NCBI GenBank assembly: GCA_044223515.1
Contig: JBGALV010000004.1
Location: forward strand, 37,925-101,924
Origin: SHVZ01 sp044223515
GTDB lineage: Bacteria; Pseudomonadota; Alphaproteobacteria; SHVZ01
Direction: 5' to 3'
DNA: 64,000 nucleotides
The notes under the pieces were generated by a model, which had not been told where the DNA came from, did no database searches, and saw nothing but the letters and a program-made list of their open reading frames with translations. A program made the translations under genes and the position numbers. This document shows positions 28,336-37,014 of this stretch, in pieces (the stretch's first letter is position 1; each line of letters starts with the position of its first letter).

Positions 28336-29652
28336 TCAGCGCGCCAGCTTCAGCGCGTCGGCCGCCTTGGCCTTGGCCTGGGCATAGCGATCCTTTGCGA
28401 AGGTGGCCCATTGCTGTTCGAGCTCGGCTTGGCGAGCGCCCTTCTCCTTGGCACCGGTGAAGGCACCGGTGACATCCTTGGCGGAAGCCTGCTCGGCGGT
28501 GAGCGGCATCGCCGCGATCAGGTCGCGCGCTTCCTTGGCGAGCGCGCGGGCCAGGGCGTTGTCCTTCTTTGCGAGCGCCGCGTCGACCTCGTGCAGCGCC
28601 TTGGTCACGTCCTTGAGCGCGGCGAGCTGGAAGGAGATCAGCTGGTCGAACAGCGTGTCGACCACGGCCGTCCGCGACTCCGAGATGTCGGCACTGAACG
28701 TGATCATCTTCTGGAAGCGCGGGTCCTTGAATGGATTGGGATAGTCCGCGGGCGCCTTGGCGTAGACGGCCGGATTGACCGGGAGCCGGCGGATGCCGGG
28801 CTCGAGCAGCACCTCCTGGCCGGCCGGGGACAGCAGGAACTCGACAAAGGCTTCCGCGCCGGCCTTGTTCGGCGCATTGGCGACGATGCCGATGTTCGCC
28901 GGCACCACGGTCGTCACCGACGGGTAGACGAACTTGACCGGGAAGCCCGATGCCTGGGCCGAGAAGGCGAAGAAGTCGATGACGATGCCGACGCCTACCT
29001 GGCCGGAATTGACCTGCTCCGGCACGTCGAACGAGCGGTCGGTGATCTGGCGGAAGTTGCCGGCGAGTTCCTTGATCGTGCGCCAGCCCTTTTCCCAGCC
29101 CTCGCCCTGGAGAATCGTCTCGACCGTCAGGTGCGTGGTGCCGGAGCGCGCGGGCGAGGCGATGGAGACGTGATCGAAGTAGACCGGCTTCGCCAGGTCC
29201 TGCCACTCGGCGGGCTCCGGGATCTTGTTCGCCTTCATGTAGCGGTCGTTCCACATGATGCCGTAGCCCGAGGCGGCGAACCCGATATAGGTGCCGCCCG
29301 GATCGTTGATCGGGTACGAGCCGACCTTGCCGGGAATCCCGGTCGCCTTGGGCTGGTACTTCTGCAGCAGGCTCTTGCCTTTCAGCACCTCGAAGGCATC
29401 CGGCGCCGAGGCCCACATCAGGTCGATCTGGTTGTTGGCCTTGGTCTCCTCGATGAACTTCACCGCCGCATTGGTATTGCGGTTCTGAACCTCGAGCGTC
29501 GCGCCCGGATAAGCCTTCTCGAAGGCCTTCTTGAAGGGGTCGGTGACGTCCTTGGCGAAAGAAGTGACGACGGTGACCTTGCCCGTCTGCGCGTCGGCGA
29601 CCGACGACAGGGCAAGACCGACGGCGAGCGCGGCAGCGAAAATCCTGATCAC
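28336..29652 (-). CDS. ABC transporter substrate-binding protein, Fbp-like
   Basis: This is a secreted receptor of 438 residues with signal peptide MIRIFAAALAVGLALSSVADAQ. The mature chain contains VTVVTSFAKDVTDPFKKAFEK and NPFKDPRFQKMITF. The length exceeds a classical FbpA (about 310) because of a roughly 100-residue helical extension at the C-terminus rich in Ala, Lys and Asp. It is the first gene of the operon with the fused permease and ATPase. The ligand, iron complex or another small anion, is open. Confidence 0.85.
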   Translation of the reverse strand: MIRIFAAALAVGLALSSVADAQTGKVTVVTSFAKDVTDPFKKAFEKAYPGATLEVQNRNTNAAVKFIEETKANNQIDLMWASAPDAFEVLKGKSLLQKYQPKATGIPGKVGSYPINDPGGTYIGFAASGYGIMWNDRYMKANKIPEPAEWQDLAKPVYFDHVSIASPARSGTTHLTVETILQGEGWEKGWRTIKELAGNFRQITDRSFDVPEQVNSGQVGVGIVIDFFAFSAQASGFPVKFVYPSVTTVVPANIGIVANAPNKAGAEAFVEFLLSPAGQEVLLEPGIRRLPVNPAVYAKAPADYPNPFKDPRFQKMITFSADISESRTAVVDTLFDQLISFQLAALKDVTKALHEVDAALAKKDNALARALAKEARDLIAAMPLTAEQASAKDVTGAFTGAKEKGARQAELEQQWATFAKDRYAQAKAKAADALKLAR

Positions 29653-29772
29653 GGGGTTCCCTCCGGTTGTCTGCGGCGCGGCTCTTCCGGCCGGCCTTCT
29701 CGATCCATCCTCGCACCTAGATTGGCGTCGGCGGCGGGAGTCGGCAAGCGGATGAGGGAGCTAATGGGCTGT

Positions 29773-31833
29773 TTATGATTTCCAGCCGATCGCGTCGCGG
29801 AGGAAGACGTAGCCGAGCGCGGTGAAGGCCGCGCGCTCCTTGTTGTCCTTTCCGTAGCCGTGGCCCCCGGCGGCGAGCTCGTAGAACCAGGCCGGATAGC
29901 CCATCGCCTGCAGCTTCGCGGTCATCTTGCGCGCGTGCCCTGGATGGACGCGGTCGTCGCGGCGCGTGGTCGCGATCAGGATCGGCGGATAGGGCTTGCC
30001 AGGCACGGCTACGTGGTAGGCCGACATGGGCGCAAGGAACTTCCAGTCCTCCGGCCGGTCCGGATCGCCGTACTCGGCGATCCACGAGGCACCCGCGAGC
30101 AGCTTCGAGTAGCGGCGCATATCGATCAGCGGGATCGTGCAGAACAGCGCCCCGAAGCGCTCCGGATAGCGCGTCATCATGTTGGTGATCAGGATGCCGC
30201 CGTTGGATCCGCCTTCGGCAGCGATGCGACCGGGCCTGGTGACGCCGCGACGGACAAGGTCGGCAGCGACCGCGGCGAAGTCGTCATGCGAGAGGCGCTT
30301 GCCTTCGCGGCGTCCGGCCTCGTGCCAGGGCGTACCGAACTCGCCGCCGCCGCGGATGTTGGCGGTGACCGATGTGCCCCCGCGCTCCAGCCACAGCTTG
30401 CCGATCGAGGCGCTGTAGTAGGGCAGCGACGAGATGGCGAAGCCGCCATAGCCGGTCATATGCACCGGCGCGTCGCCGGTCTGTTTCGCCGGCCCCACCT
30501 GTGTATAGGGAATGCGTTCGCCGTCGACCGACACCGCCTCGTGGCGGCTGACCACCAGGCCGGATGCGTCGAAGGTTTCCGGTGCACGCTTCAGGATCTC
30601 AGGTGCGCCGGCCTGCTTCAGCAAGGAGAGCGTTGCCGGCTTCGTCGGCGTCTGCGTCATGGCGAGCAGGTCGCCGTTGGACTCTTCTTCCTCGATGTCC
30701 AGCGACCAGACGGAGGCGACGCCGACCTCCGGCATGCCGGGCAGCTTGCGACGCGACCAGTTGCTGGATGGCGTCAGAATCTCGAAGACGGGTTTCAAGT
30801 TGTCGAGGATCGACAGCACCAGAAGGTCGCCAGACCAGAAGAAGCTCTGCAGGCTCCGTCGCGCTTCGGGATCGAACAGCACGGTGAAATCGCGGTTGCC
30901 TGAAAGGAAGGCGGCAAAGGAGATGCCGAGCACCATGTCGGGCGCATAGATCTTGCCGGCGACGGCCCAGGGCGTCCGTGGCTTGATCGTCATCCAGCCG
31001 CGGTGCCAGTGCACCCAGGCGTCGCTCGGCGTGTCGATCCGCTGCTTCGGCCCGCTGCGGTCGCCGATCCAGGTAATGGTATCGAAGAAGCCTGGCTTGT
31101 CGGCGAAGAACAACCGCTCGCTGCCGGTATCGTGGTCGGCGCCGCCCCAGACCGACATGTGCTCGGCCTTGGTTTCGAAGATCACGGGCGCGGTCAACGG
31201 ATCGGTCCCGCGCCGCCAGAGGCGCACGGTCCGAGCGTAGCCCGACTTGGTCGCCATCCCATCGCCGAGCGCGGATGAGAGGAGAACCGTGTCGCGATCG
31301 AGCCAGGCGACGTTGCTCTTCGCCTCGGGCAGATTGAATCCGTTCCGCACGAATTGGCGGGATTTCATATCGAACTCGCGGGCCACCGACGCGTCGCCGC
31401 CGCCGCGCGAGAGGCTGACGAGCGCGAGGTCGTGGCTGCCGGGCAAAGTTGGAGCGCCCTTCCAGATCCAATCCTCGCCTTCCTTTGCCGCCAGCTCGTC
31501 GAGGTCGAGCAGCACCTCCCAGCGCGGGCTCGGCGTGCGAAAGCTGTCGAGATCGGTCATCCGCCAGAGGCCACGCGGATTATTCGCGTCCTTCCAGAAG
31601 TTGAAGACGCGATCCCCGCGCCTGCCGATATAGGGAATGTTGTCGGGGCGATCGAGGATCGTAGCCAAGGCATCGCGATCGGCGGCAAACGCGGCATCGC
31701 CGAAGCGGCTCATCGTGCGGGCGCTCTCGGCATCGGCCCAGGTCGTCGCACGAACGCCGTCGATGTCCTCGAGCCAGAGATAAGGATCGTCTTCGGGGGT
31801 GTCGAGAGTCGGGCGCGGGTCGATCGATGCCAT
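29773..31833 (-). CDS. prolyl oligopeptidase family serine peptidase (S9)
   Basis: The 686-residue enzyme has an N-terminal propeller-type region (about 1-410) and a C-terminal alpha/beta hydrolase domain. The nucleophile is in AEGGSNGGILITNMM, the acid around RRDDRVHPGHARKM with the catalytic His nearby, and a small-residue oxyanion region YGGFAISSLPYYS. No signal peptide is seen, so it is likely cytoplasmic, cleaving short peptides after proline or a related residue. It lies 7 bases from the TPR glycosyltransferase-like gene in the same direction, so the two are probably co-transcribed. No peptide transporter is adjacent. Confidence 0.9.
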   Translation of the reverse strand: MASIDPRPTLDTPEDDPYLWLEDIDGVRATTWADAESARTMSRFGDAAFAADRDALATILDRPDNIPYIGRRGDRVFNFWKDANNPRGLWRMTDLDSFRTPSPRWEVLLDLDELAAKEGEDWIWKGAPTLPGSHDLALVSLSRGGGDASVAREFDMKSRQFVRNGFNLPEAKSNVAWLDRDTVLLSSALGDGMATKSGYARTVRLWRRGTDPLTAPVIFETKAEHMSVWGGADHDTGSERLFFADKPGFFDTITWIGDRSGPKQRIDTPSDAWVHWHRGWMTIKPRTPWAVAGKIYAPDMVLGISFAAFLSGNRDFTVLFDPEARRSLQSFFWSGDLLVLSILDNLKPVFEILTPSSNWSRRKLPGMPEVGVASVWSLDIEEEESNGDLLAMTQTPTKPATLSLLKQAGAPEILKRAPETFDASGLVVSRHEAVSVDGERIPYTQVGPAKQTGDAPVHMTGYGGFAISSLPYYSASIGKLWLERGGTSVTANIRGGGEFGTPWHEAGRREGKRLSHDDFAAVAADLVRRGVTRPGRIAAEGGSNGGILITNMMTRYPERFGALFCTIPLIDMRRYSKLLAGASWIAEYGDPDRPEDWKFLAPMSAYHVAVPGKPYPPILIATTRRDDRVHPGHARKMTAKLQAMGYPAWFYELAAGGHGYGKDNKERAAFTALGYVFLRDAIGWKS

Positions 31834-31840
31834 CGGAACC

Positions 31841-34036
31841 TCAGATCGGCTTTACGTCGAAGCTCGCGGGGGGCTCGCCGCGACGGTGACGTTCCAACAT
31901 CGTGACGAAGGCACTTTCGATGTGGCGCGTCGCCCGTGCCGTATCGAACAGCGGATAGGTGCCGCGGTTGCGTGCCAGCTTGTCCTTGATGGCGGCGAGG
32001 GCGGCCGGTTCAGTCGCGAGCTTGAGCGCCAGAGCCTCGTACTCGGCGGTCGAATGGGTGATCAGCTCCGGCAGGCCGATCGCGGTCAGCAGGCTGGCGG
32101 CTACGCGGCCGGCAAAGCTGGTCCCCTTGCAGGTGACGAGGGGCAGGCCTGCCCATAGCGCGTCGCTGGCAGTGGTATGCGCGTTGTAGGGCAGCGTGTC
32201 GAGGAACAGGTCAGCCAGGCGATGACGTGCCAGATGATCGGCAGGCTTGGCGCGCGGTGCGAAGACCAGGCGCGCCGGATCGATGCCGGCCGACTCGGCC
32301 TCGCGTTTCAAGTTGCGGACGCCGGCGTCATTCGTCGACAGCAGCCAGAGAACGCTGCCCTCGACCTTGCCGAGCAGCCGCATCCAGGCAGCGAAGACGT
32401 CCTGCGTGATCTTGTAGGCGTTGTTGAACGAACAGAAGACGAAGCCGGTCTCAGGCAGCCCGGCTTCGACGCGGGTCGGCGTTGCATCGGCGATCGCGCG
32501 CTTGTCGTCGTTGACGAGATACATCTCCGGCAGGCGCGCGACCTTCTCGACAAAGTATCGCTCGTCGCTCGGCGCGACCAGGACCTGATCGGCGATCACA
32601 TAGTCGATGAAGGGCGCACCCATCGTGCCGGCGAGGCCGATATAGCTCACCTGGATAGGAGCGGGCCGCATGGCGAGGATCGCAGTTCGGGCACCGTCGG
32701 TATGGCCGTTGAGATCGACGACGACATCGATGCCGATCTCGCCGATCATCCGGGCGACCTCGGCGTCGCCCTTGTCGTTCACGTCGATGAAGTGCTCGAA
32801 ACCGGACTTGAGACGGGTCCGCATCTCGCTCGTATCGTCGGGTCCCAATGCAAGCCCGAAGATCTCGAAACGCGAGCGGTCGTGGTGCTCGAACAGGCCG
32901 GCGGTCAGATAGGCGATCGGGTGGTCGCGATAGTCCGACGACATGTAGGCGACACGGATACGGTCGCCTGCCTTGGAGGCTGAAGGCGGCGGCGAACTCG
33001 TCGGGTACTTGTCGCGTACATATGCCTCGGCACAGCGCCGCTGGTCCGCGGTGTCGCCGGAAACCGAGAGGAACGAGAACGGAAAGTCGGCGCGGGCCCC
33101 GGCGCGAACCGCAGCCGCCAGCCTCGCCGTCACGTCGTCGCTCCGCCGCCAGTCGCAGCAATGGCGAAGGCAATGGTTGAGCTGGCCCAGGAGATAGGGC
33201 CGATCCGGGTCGATGCGGCGGCTCGCCTCGAAGTCGGCGGCAGCCTGCTCGTACTGGCGACCGTCCATCAGGGCGACGCCGCGGTTGCTGAGCGTCTCCG
33301 GATCGTTGGGATCAATCGCGATCGACTGGTCGTAGCTCTTCAGGGCCTCGGCATAGCGCTGCAGCTCCTTGAGCACGTTCCCGCGGTTGGCGAGCGCCTT
33401 GGCGTCGTCGGCCTTGATCGAGAGCGCCTTGTCGTAACTCGCCAGCGCCTCCTGCGGCCGCTTCAGCTCGGCCAGAACGTTGCCTCGATTGTTGAACGCG
33501 TTGACGTGATCGGGCCTCCGCGCGAGCGCCTGGTCGTAGCTCGCCAGTGCTTCCTCGTGGCGCTTGAGCTCCCGGAGCGCGGTGCCCCGGTTGACGAGCG
33601 CGGGTACGGCATCCGGCTGGCCTGCCAGCATATTGTCGTAGGCCGCGACCGCTTCCTCGAATCGGCCAAGAGCGAGGAGGGCATTGCCGCGGTTGTAGAG
33701 GGCATCGGCATGGCCGGGATTGATCGCGAGTGCGTGGTCGTAGCTGTCGAGCGCATCCTGCGCGCGACCCATCCGCATGAAGGCGATGCCGCGGTCCGAG
33801 TAGGCGCCGGGGGAGCGTCGGTTGATCTTGATCGCGTCGCCGAGAAGGCGAGCCGCTTCGTCGAAGCGCCCGCTCCGGCCGGCGACGACGCCGAGAAGAT
33901 GAAGCGCGTCGAAATGGGAGCGCTTGACCTTGAGGATCTCTCTGCAGCAGCGCTCGGCTTCCTTCAAGTCCCCCCGCTGGTTCGCCTGGAATGCCTGCCG
34001 GAGGATCTGATCGAAGTTAAGCTCTTTGCGCGCCAT
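31841..34036 (-). CDS. TPR-repeat protein with O-GlcNAc-transferase/SPINDLY-like glycosyltransferase domain
   Basis: The 731-residue protein has an N-terminal array of about eight tetratricopeptide repeats (residues 10-290), each with the alternation ADALYNRGNALLALGRFEEA. A C-terminal glycosyltransferase-41-like region follows: IRVAYMSSDYRDHPIAYL, VVDLNGHTDGAR, APIQVSYIGLAGTMGAPF and FNNAYKITQDVFAAW, with a late LFLDTLPYNAHTTASDAL. This combination defines bacterial SPY/OGT-like enzymes, which transfer a sugar to Ser/Thr of proteins such as flagellins or adhesins. No flagellar or nucleotide-sugar gene is nearby, so the acceptor is unknown. The start at 34036 excludes an antisense upstream extension. 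Confidence 0.9.
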   Translation of the reverse strand: MARKELNFDQILRQAFQANQRGDLKEAERCCREILKVKRSHFDALHLLGVVAGRSGRFDEAARLLGDAIKINRRSPGAYSDRGIAFMRMGRAQDALDSYDHALAINPGHADALYNRGNALLALGRFEEAVAAYDNMLAGQPDAVPALVNRGTALRELKRHEEALASYDQALARRPDHVNAFNNRGNVLAELKRPQEALASYDKALSIKADDAKALANRGNVLKELQRYAEALKSYDQSIAIDPNDPETLSNRGVALMDGRQYEQAAADFEASRRIDPDRPYLLGQLNHCLRHCCDWRRSDDVTARLAAAVRAGARADFPFSFLSVSGDTADQRRCAEAYVRDKYPTSSPPPSASKAGDRIRVAYMSSDYRDHPIAYLTAGLFEHHDRSRFEIFGLALGPDDTSEMRTRLKSGFEHFIDVNDKGDAEVARMIGEIGIDVVVDLNGHTDGARTAILAMRPAPIQVSYIGLAGTMGAPFIDYVIADQVLVAPSDERYFVEKVARLPEMYLVNDDKRAIADATPTRVEAGLPETGFVFCSFNNAYKITQDVFAAWMRLLGKVEGSVLWLLSTNDAGVRNLKREAESAGIDPARLVFAPRAKPADHLARHRLADLFLDTLPYNAHTTASDALWAGLPLVTCKGTSFAGRVAASLLTAIGLPELITHSTAEYEALALKLATEPAALAAIKDKLARNRGTYPLFDTARATRHIESAFVTMLERHRRGEPPASFDVKPI

Positions 34037-34101
34037 CCCGGCAGTTTGCCAGGAAAGGACGATGGGGCGAAGCCTCGCGGCTCCGCCCCGCAATGTCCCG
34101 T

Positions 34102-34494
34102 TCAGGCCACCGCCTCGAGTGGGCGCTTGAGTCCCATGAACTGAAGCTCGGCGAAGGCTGCGACCACCACTGCCTGGCCGACGACGAAGGCGTAGCCGAG
34201 CGCCGTCGGCGCGGTCCAGACGAAGAGGGCGACGCTGGCCAGTGTCCAGAGCGCGTTGCCGACGATCACCAGCCAGACGATCGTCGCGGGCAGGCGCTCG
34301 CGCGTTCCCAGCCAGCCGACGAAGGCGGCGTACGGCAGGAGGAAGATCCCGGCCTCGCGCAGCAGCATCTCCGGCAGTCCCAGCAGACCCGCAAGCATAC
34401 CTGCGCCGAAGGCCATCAGGACGCCGGTGCCGGCGCTGGCGACGGCGTCGGCGAGGAGGGCGCGGCGAAGGAACAGGGAAGGCACGATCGTCAT
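34102..34494 (-). CDS. small hypothetical membrane protein
   Basis: The start is set at MTIVPSLFLRRALL because a GGAG sequence lies at good distance upstream; two earlier in-frame ATGs would add 4 or 12 residues. The 130-residue product has four hydrophobic segments, including GTGVLMAFGAGMLAGLLGLP and ATIVWLVIVGNALWTLASVA, so it is a four-helix inner-membrane protein. No family is recognised with certainty. The nearest genes are the TPR glycosyltransferase and an MliC-like gene on the same strand, with gaps of 65 and 125 bases. Confidence 0.65.
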   Translation of the reverse strand: MTIVPSLFLRRALLADAVASAGTGVLMAFGAGMLAGLLGLPEMLLREAGIFLLPYAAFVGWLGTRERLPATIVWLVIVGNALWTLASVALFVWTAPTALGYAFVVGQAVVVAAFAELQFMGLKRPLEAVA

Positions 34495-34619
34495 GTTCGG
34501 CTCCATCGGTTGGCGCACCGTCCGGTGCATGTCCGGGAGGATGCGGCCCCTCGAGGGCAGGGTCGATTACGTGGCAGGTAGGCAAATCGAGCCGAAGACT
34601 GCGGCAGGCTGCCGCAGGA

Positions 34620-34883
34620 CTATCGCGGCTTGCAGCCGGCGTAGTGGCGCCCGCCGAAATCGACCGTCGCTTCGCCTTGGTGCTCCCAGACCTGGGTGCC
34701 GTCGCGCTCATAGCGCGCGCCTGAGGCGGCGATGGCGCGTGGGAGTCGCATGTCCCCGCCTGCGATGGTGACGATGGCCTCGTCGCTGCCGTGGCGGACG
34801 GTCACGTCCCCGATCTCCGGACACGCGAATACGACAGTCCTTTGCGGTGCGCAGGCCGCGCGAGTCAGCACGAGGAAGACCAC
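34620..34883 (-). CDS. MliC-like lysozyme-inhibitor domain protein
   Basis: The C-terminal 70 residues read VVFACPEIGDVTVRHG, then a pair of beta strands, and end in FGGRHYAGCKPR. This resembles the MliC (COG3895) fold, in which two cysteines close a small beta barrel that inhibits c-type lysozyme in the periplasm. The best start is the GTG at 34883 (87 residues), giving a short hydrophobic leader followed by TRAACAP. The lipobox is imperfect, so lipid attachment is uncertain. The boundary at the N-terminus is the weakest point of this call. Confidence 0.5.
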   Translation of the reverse strand: MVFLVLTRAACAPQRTVVFACPEIGDVTVRHGSDEAIVTIAGGDMRLPRAIAASGARYERDGTQVWEHQGEATVDFGGRHYAGCKPR

Positions 34884-34936
34884 GTCCCGCCTCGCCAGAC
34901 GGTGACGACGTTGCAGCGGCTGCTGCCGTGGCTCGA

Positions 34937-36007
34937 TCACGAATTCGGAGGTCTCTGCCGCGTCAGCTTGAAGGCCAGCGGAGCGCAGGTGATCACGATC
35001 AGGATACGGACGATGTGATGGGTGGCGACGAAGGCGGCATCCGAGTGCAGCGCGATCGCGACCAGGCTCATCTCGGCGAGACCCCCTGGCGAGAAGGCCA
35101 GCAGGACGTTGTCGGCGCTGAGGCCCGAGATCCTGCCAAGGGCGAGGCTGAAAGCCACCGTCACCGCCATCAGCGCGACGGTCGCGCCGATGGACATCAT
35201 CATCGCGTCCCGCACCAGCCGGACCGAGGTGCCGGCGAAGCGGGCTCCGACCGCGCAGCCCAGGACCACCTGGGCGATCGCGACCAGCGCAGCCGGCGGC
35301 TTGGCCTCGGACAGGCCCGTCATGTGGGCGACGGCGCTCAGGATCATCGGCCCCAGCATCGCGTAGGCAGGGAGCCGAAGGAGGCGCGCGACGATCACGC
35401 CGACCACGCCGCAGACGACCAGGATACCGGCGTCGTCGAGCGACACCTCGCCGCCGCCGATCGCCGGCAGCATCGAGGTCGGCGGCGTGTATCCGCCGAA
35501 GAAGCGGAAGTAGAAGGGGATGCAAAGCACGACCAGGAGCACGCGACAGGCGTGGGTCAGCGCGATCAGGCGCTCGTCGCCGCCCATCGCGCCGCCGACG
35601 GTCACCATCTCGTTGAGGCCGCCGGGGGCCGAGGCGAAATAGGCGGTGGTCGCATCGTAGCCGCAGAGCCTTCGGAAGTAGGCGAACAGGATGGCGGTGC
35701 CGATCCCGACATAGGCGAAGAGCGCCAGCAGCGTCGGCCACCATGTGGCGACGCGGCCCGGAAGATCGGGCGTGAAGCTGGACCCCAGCAGCACGCCGAG
35801 CACGACGATCATCAAGGCGCGGAGCTGACGAGGGACCTTGACGTCCCAGCCTGCCATTGAAGCGATCGTGTTTGCGCACATGGCGCCGATCATCCAGGCG
35901 AGCGGCAGCCGGAAATAGGCGAAGATCGCACCGCCGATCACGCCGATGCCCAAGGACAGCGCGTAAGCCCGGACCTGCGAAAGCTGGAAGGGCGGCGGCG
36001 AGGACAC
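34937..36007 (-). CDS. AbrB-family membrane transporter
   Basis: The 356-residue protein is very hydrophobic, with ten or more helices in two similar halves. Each half has the pattern AYFASAPGGLNEMV / LAFSPGGLAEMSLVA, where the repeated PGGL-EM motif is characteristic of the AbrB family (historically annotated as ammonia monooxygenase-like). Members are poorly characterised inner-membrane transporters. The stop of the aspartoacylase-family gene upstream lies 2 bases from this start, so the two genes are probably co-transcribed. Confidence 0.85.
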   Translation of the reverse strand: MSSPPPFQLSQVRAYALSLGIGVIGGAIFAYFRLPLAWMIGAMCANTIASMAGWDVKVPRQLRALMIVVLGVLLGSSFTPDLPGRVATWWPTLLALFAYVGIGTAILFAYFRRLCGYDATTAYFASAPGGLNEMVTVGGAMGGDERLIALTHACRVLLVVLCIPFYFRFFGGYTPPTSMLPAIGGGEVSLDDAGILVVCGVVGVIVARLLRLPAYAMLGPMILSAVAHMTGLSEAKPPAALVAIAQVVLGCAVGARFAGTSVRLVRDAMMMSIGATVALMAVTVAFSLALGRISGLSADNVLLAFSPGGLAEMSLVAIALHSDAAFVATHHIVRILIVITCAPLAFKLTRQRPPNS

Positions 36008-36009
36008 TC

Positions 36010-36963
36010 TTAGGCGATGTAGCGGCCGAGGCGGACGGCAGTCAGCCCCTTCCGCAGCCGGCGCGACGGCATGATCAGCACGCAGCCGTCGTAAGGGGTG
36101 AGCACCGGCTTGCCGCCGTCACGGCCGATCTCCGTTCCCTTCGCCGCGAACTCCTCCATGCCGCGATAAGGACCGGCGAAGCGGAAATCGTCGCTCATCA
36201 CGGTCACCGCCTCCGTCACCTCGATCACGCGCTGGCGCCTCGGCGCTTCCTTCGGCAGGTAGCGATCGAGGAAGGACGGGGTGACGGCTTCGGTGTGCTT
36301 GAGGAAGCGGAGCGAGCAATCGATGGCGACGTCGGCCGATGCCTTCTCCCAGTGCTGGCCGCATTCGACAAGGTAGGCATTGCGCGGGTCGGACTCGACG
36401 CCGAAGAAGCTGTAGTCCCGCATGCGCTTCCCGGCGGCGTGACCCTGGTCGGCGACGACGATCTCGGGCACGCTGATGCCGAGGGCGAAGGCCTGTCCCT
36501 TCTTGAGCGGGCCCGAGAGACCGAGCGGCGGCGTCTTGTGCTGCATCGAGTGGATGTCGAGCAGGTAGTCGACCGTGTCGATCAGCGGCCGCATCTGGCG
36601 CGCGCGGACGAGTTCTGCCGATCGGCGCGGACCGTCCAGAACCGCTTCCGCCCAGACCCGGTTGAAATCCTCGTCGACGAAGCGGGACGCGGTCGGCTTT
36701 TTCGGATCGAAGGCGTTGTAGGCGGCGACGTTGGCGAAGGCGAGGGTCAGCTTGCCGCGTACAGGGCGCACCCCTTCGCGGAACAGGAAGTCGACGGCGA
36801 TCGCACCGCAGATCTCGTTGCCGTGGGTCAGCGCATTGACCATCACGTGCGGTCCGGACACGCCGGAATCGAAGGTCGTGACGTAGTCGATACCGGTGTT
36901 GCCGCGCTTGTAGGGCGCTATCGACGGCGCGGTCAGCTCGACAGGATACGCCTCATCGTCCAC
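36010..36963 (-). CDS. succinylglutamate desuccinylase/aspartoacylase family protein
   Basis: This 317-residue zinc hydrolase of the AstE/AspA family removes an acyl group from an N-acylated amino acid or opens a related bond. The zinc-binding HGNE is in ALTHGNEICGAIAVDF and the second-site DIHSMQHKTPPLGL gives the histidine and neighbouring residues. The C-terminal beta domain follows, ending in RRLRKGLTAVRLGRYIA. It is tightly linked (2-base gap) to the AbrB-type transporter, consistent with an uptake-and-hydrolysis pair. The substrate is unknown. Confidence 0.88.
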   Translation of the reverse strand: MDDEAYPVELTAPSIAPYKRGNTGIDYVTTFDSGVSGPHVMVNALTHGNEICGAIAVDFLFREGVRPVRGKLTLAFANVAAYNAFDPKKPTASRFVDEDFNRVWAEAVLDGPRRSAELVRARQMRPLIDTVDYLLDIHSMQHKTPPLGLSGPLKKGQAFALGISVPEIVVADQGHAAGKRMRDYSFFGVESDPRNAYLVECGQHWEKASADVAIDCSLRFLKHTEAVTPSFLDRYLPKEAPRRQRVIEVTEAVTVMSDDFRFAGPYRGMEEFAAKGTEIGRDGGKPVLTPYDGCVLIMPSRRLRKGLTAVRLGRYIA

Positions 36964-37014
36964 GGATACGTCCTCGCCTGCGGATAGGGACCCAACGCAT
37001 CTATCCTAGAGGAC

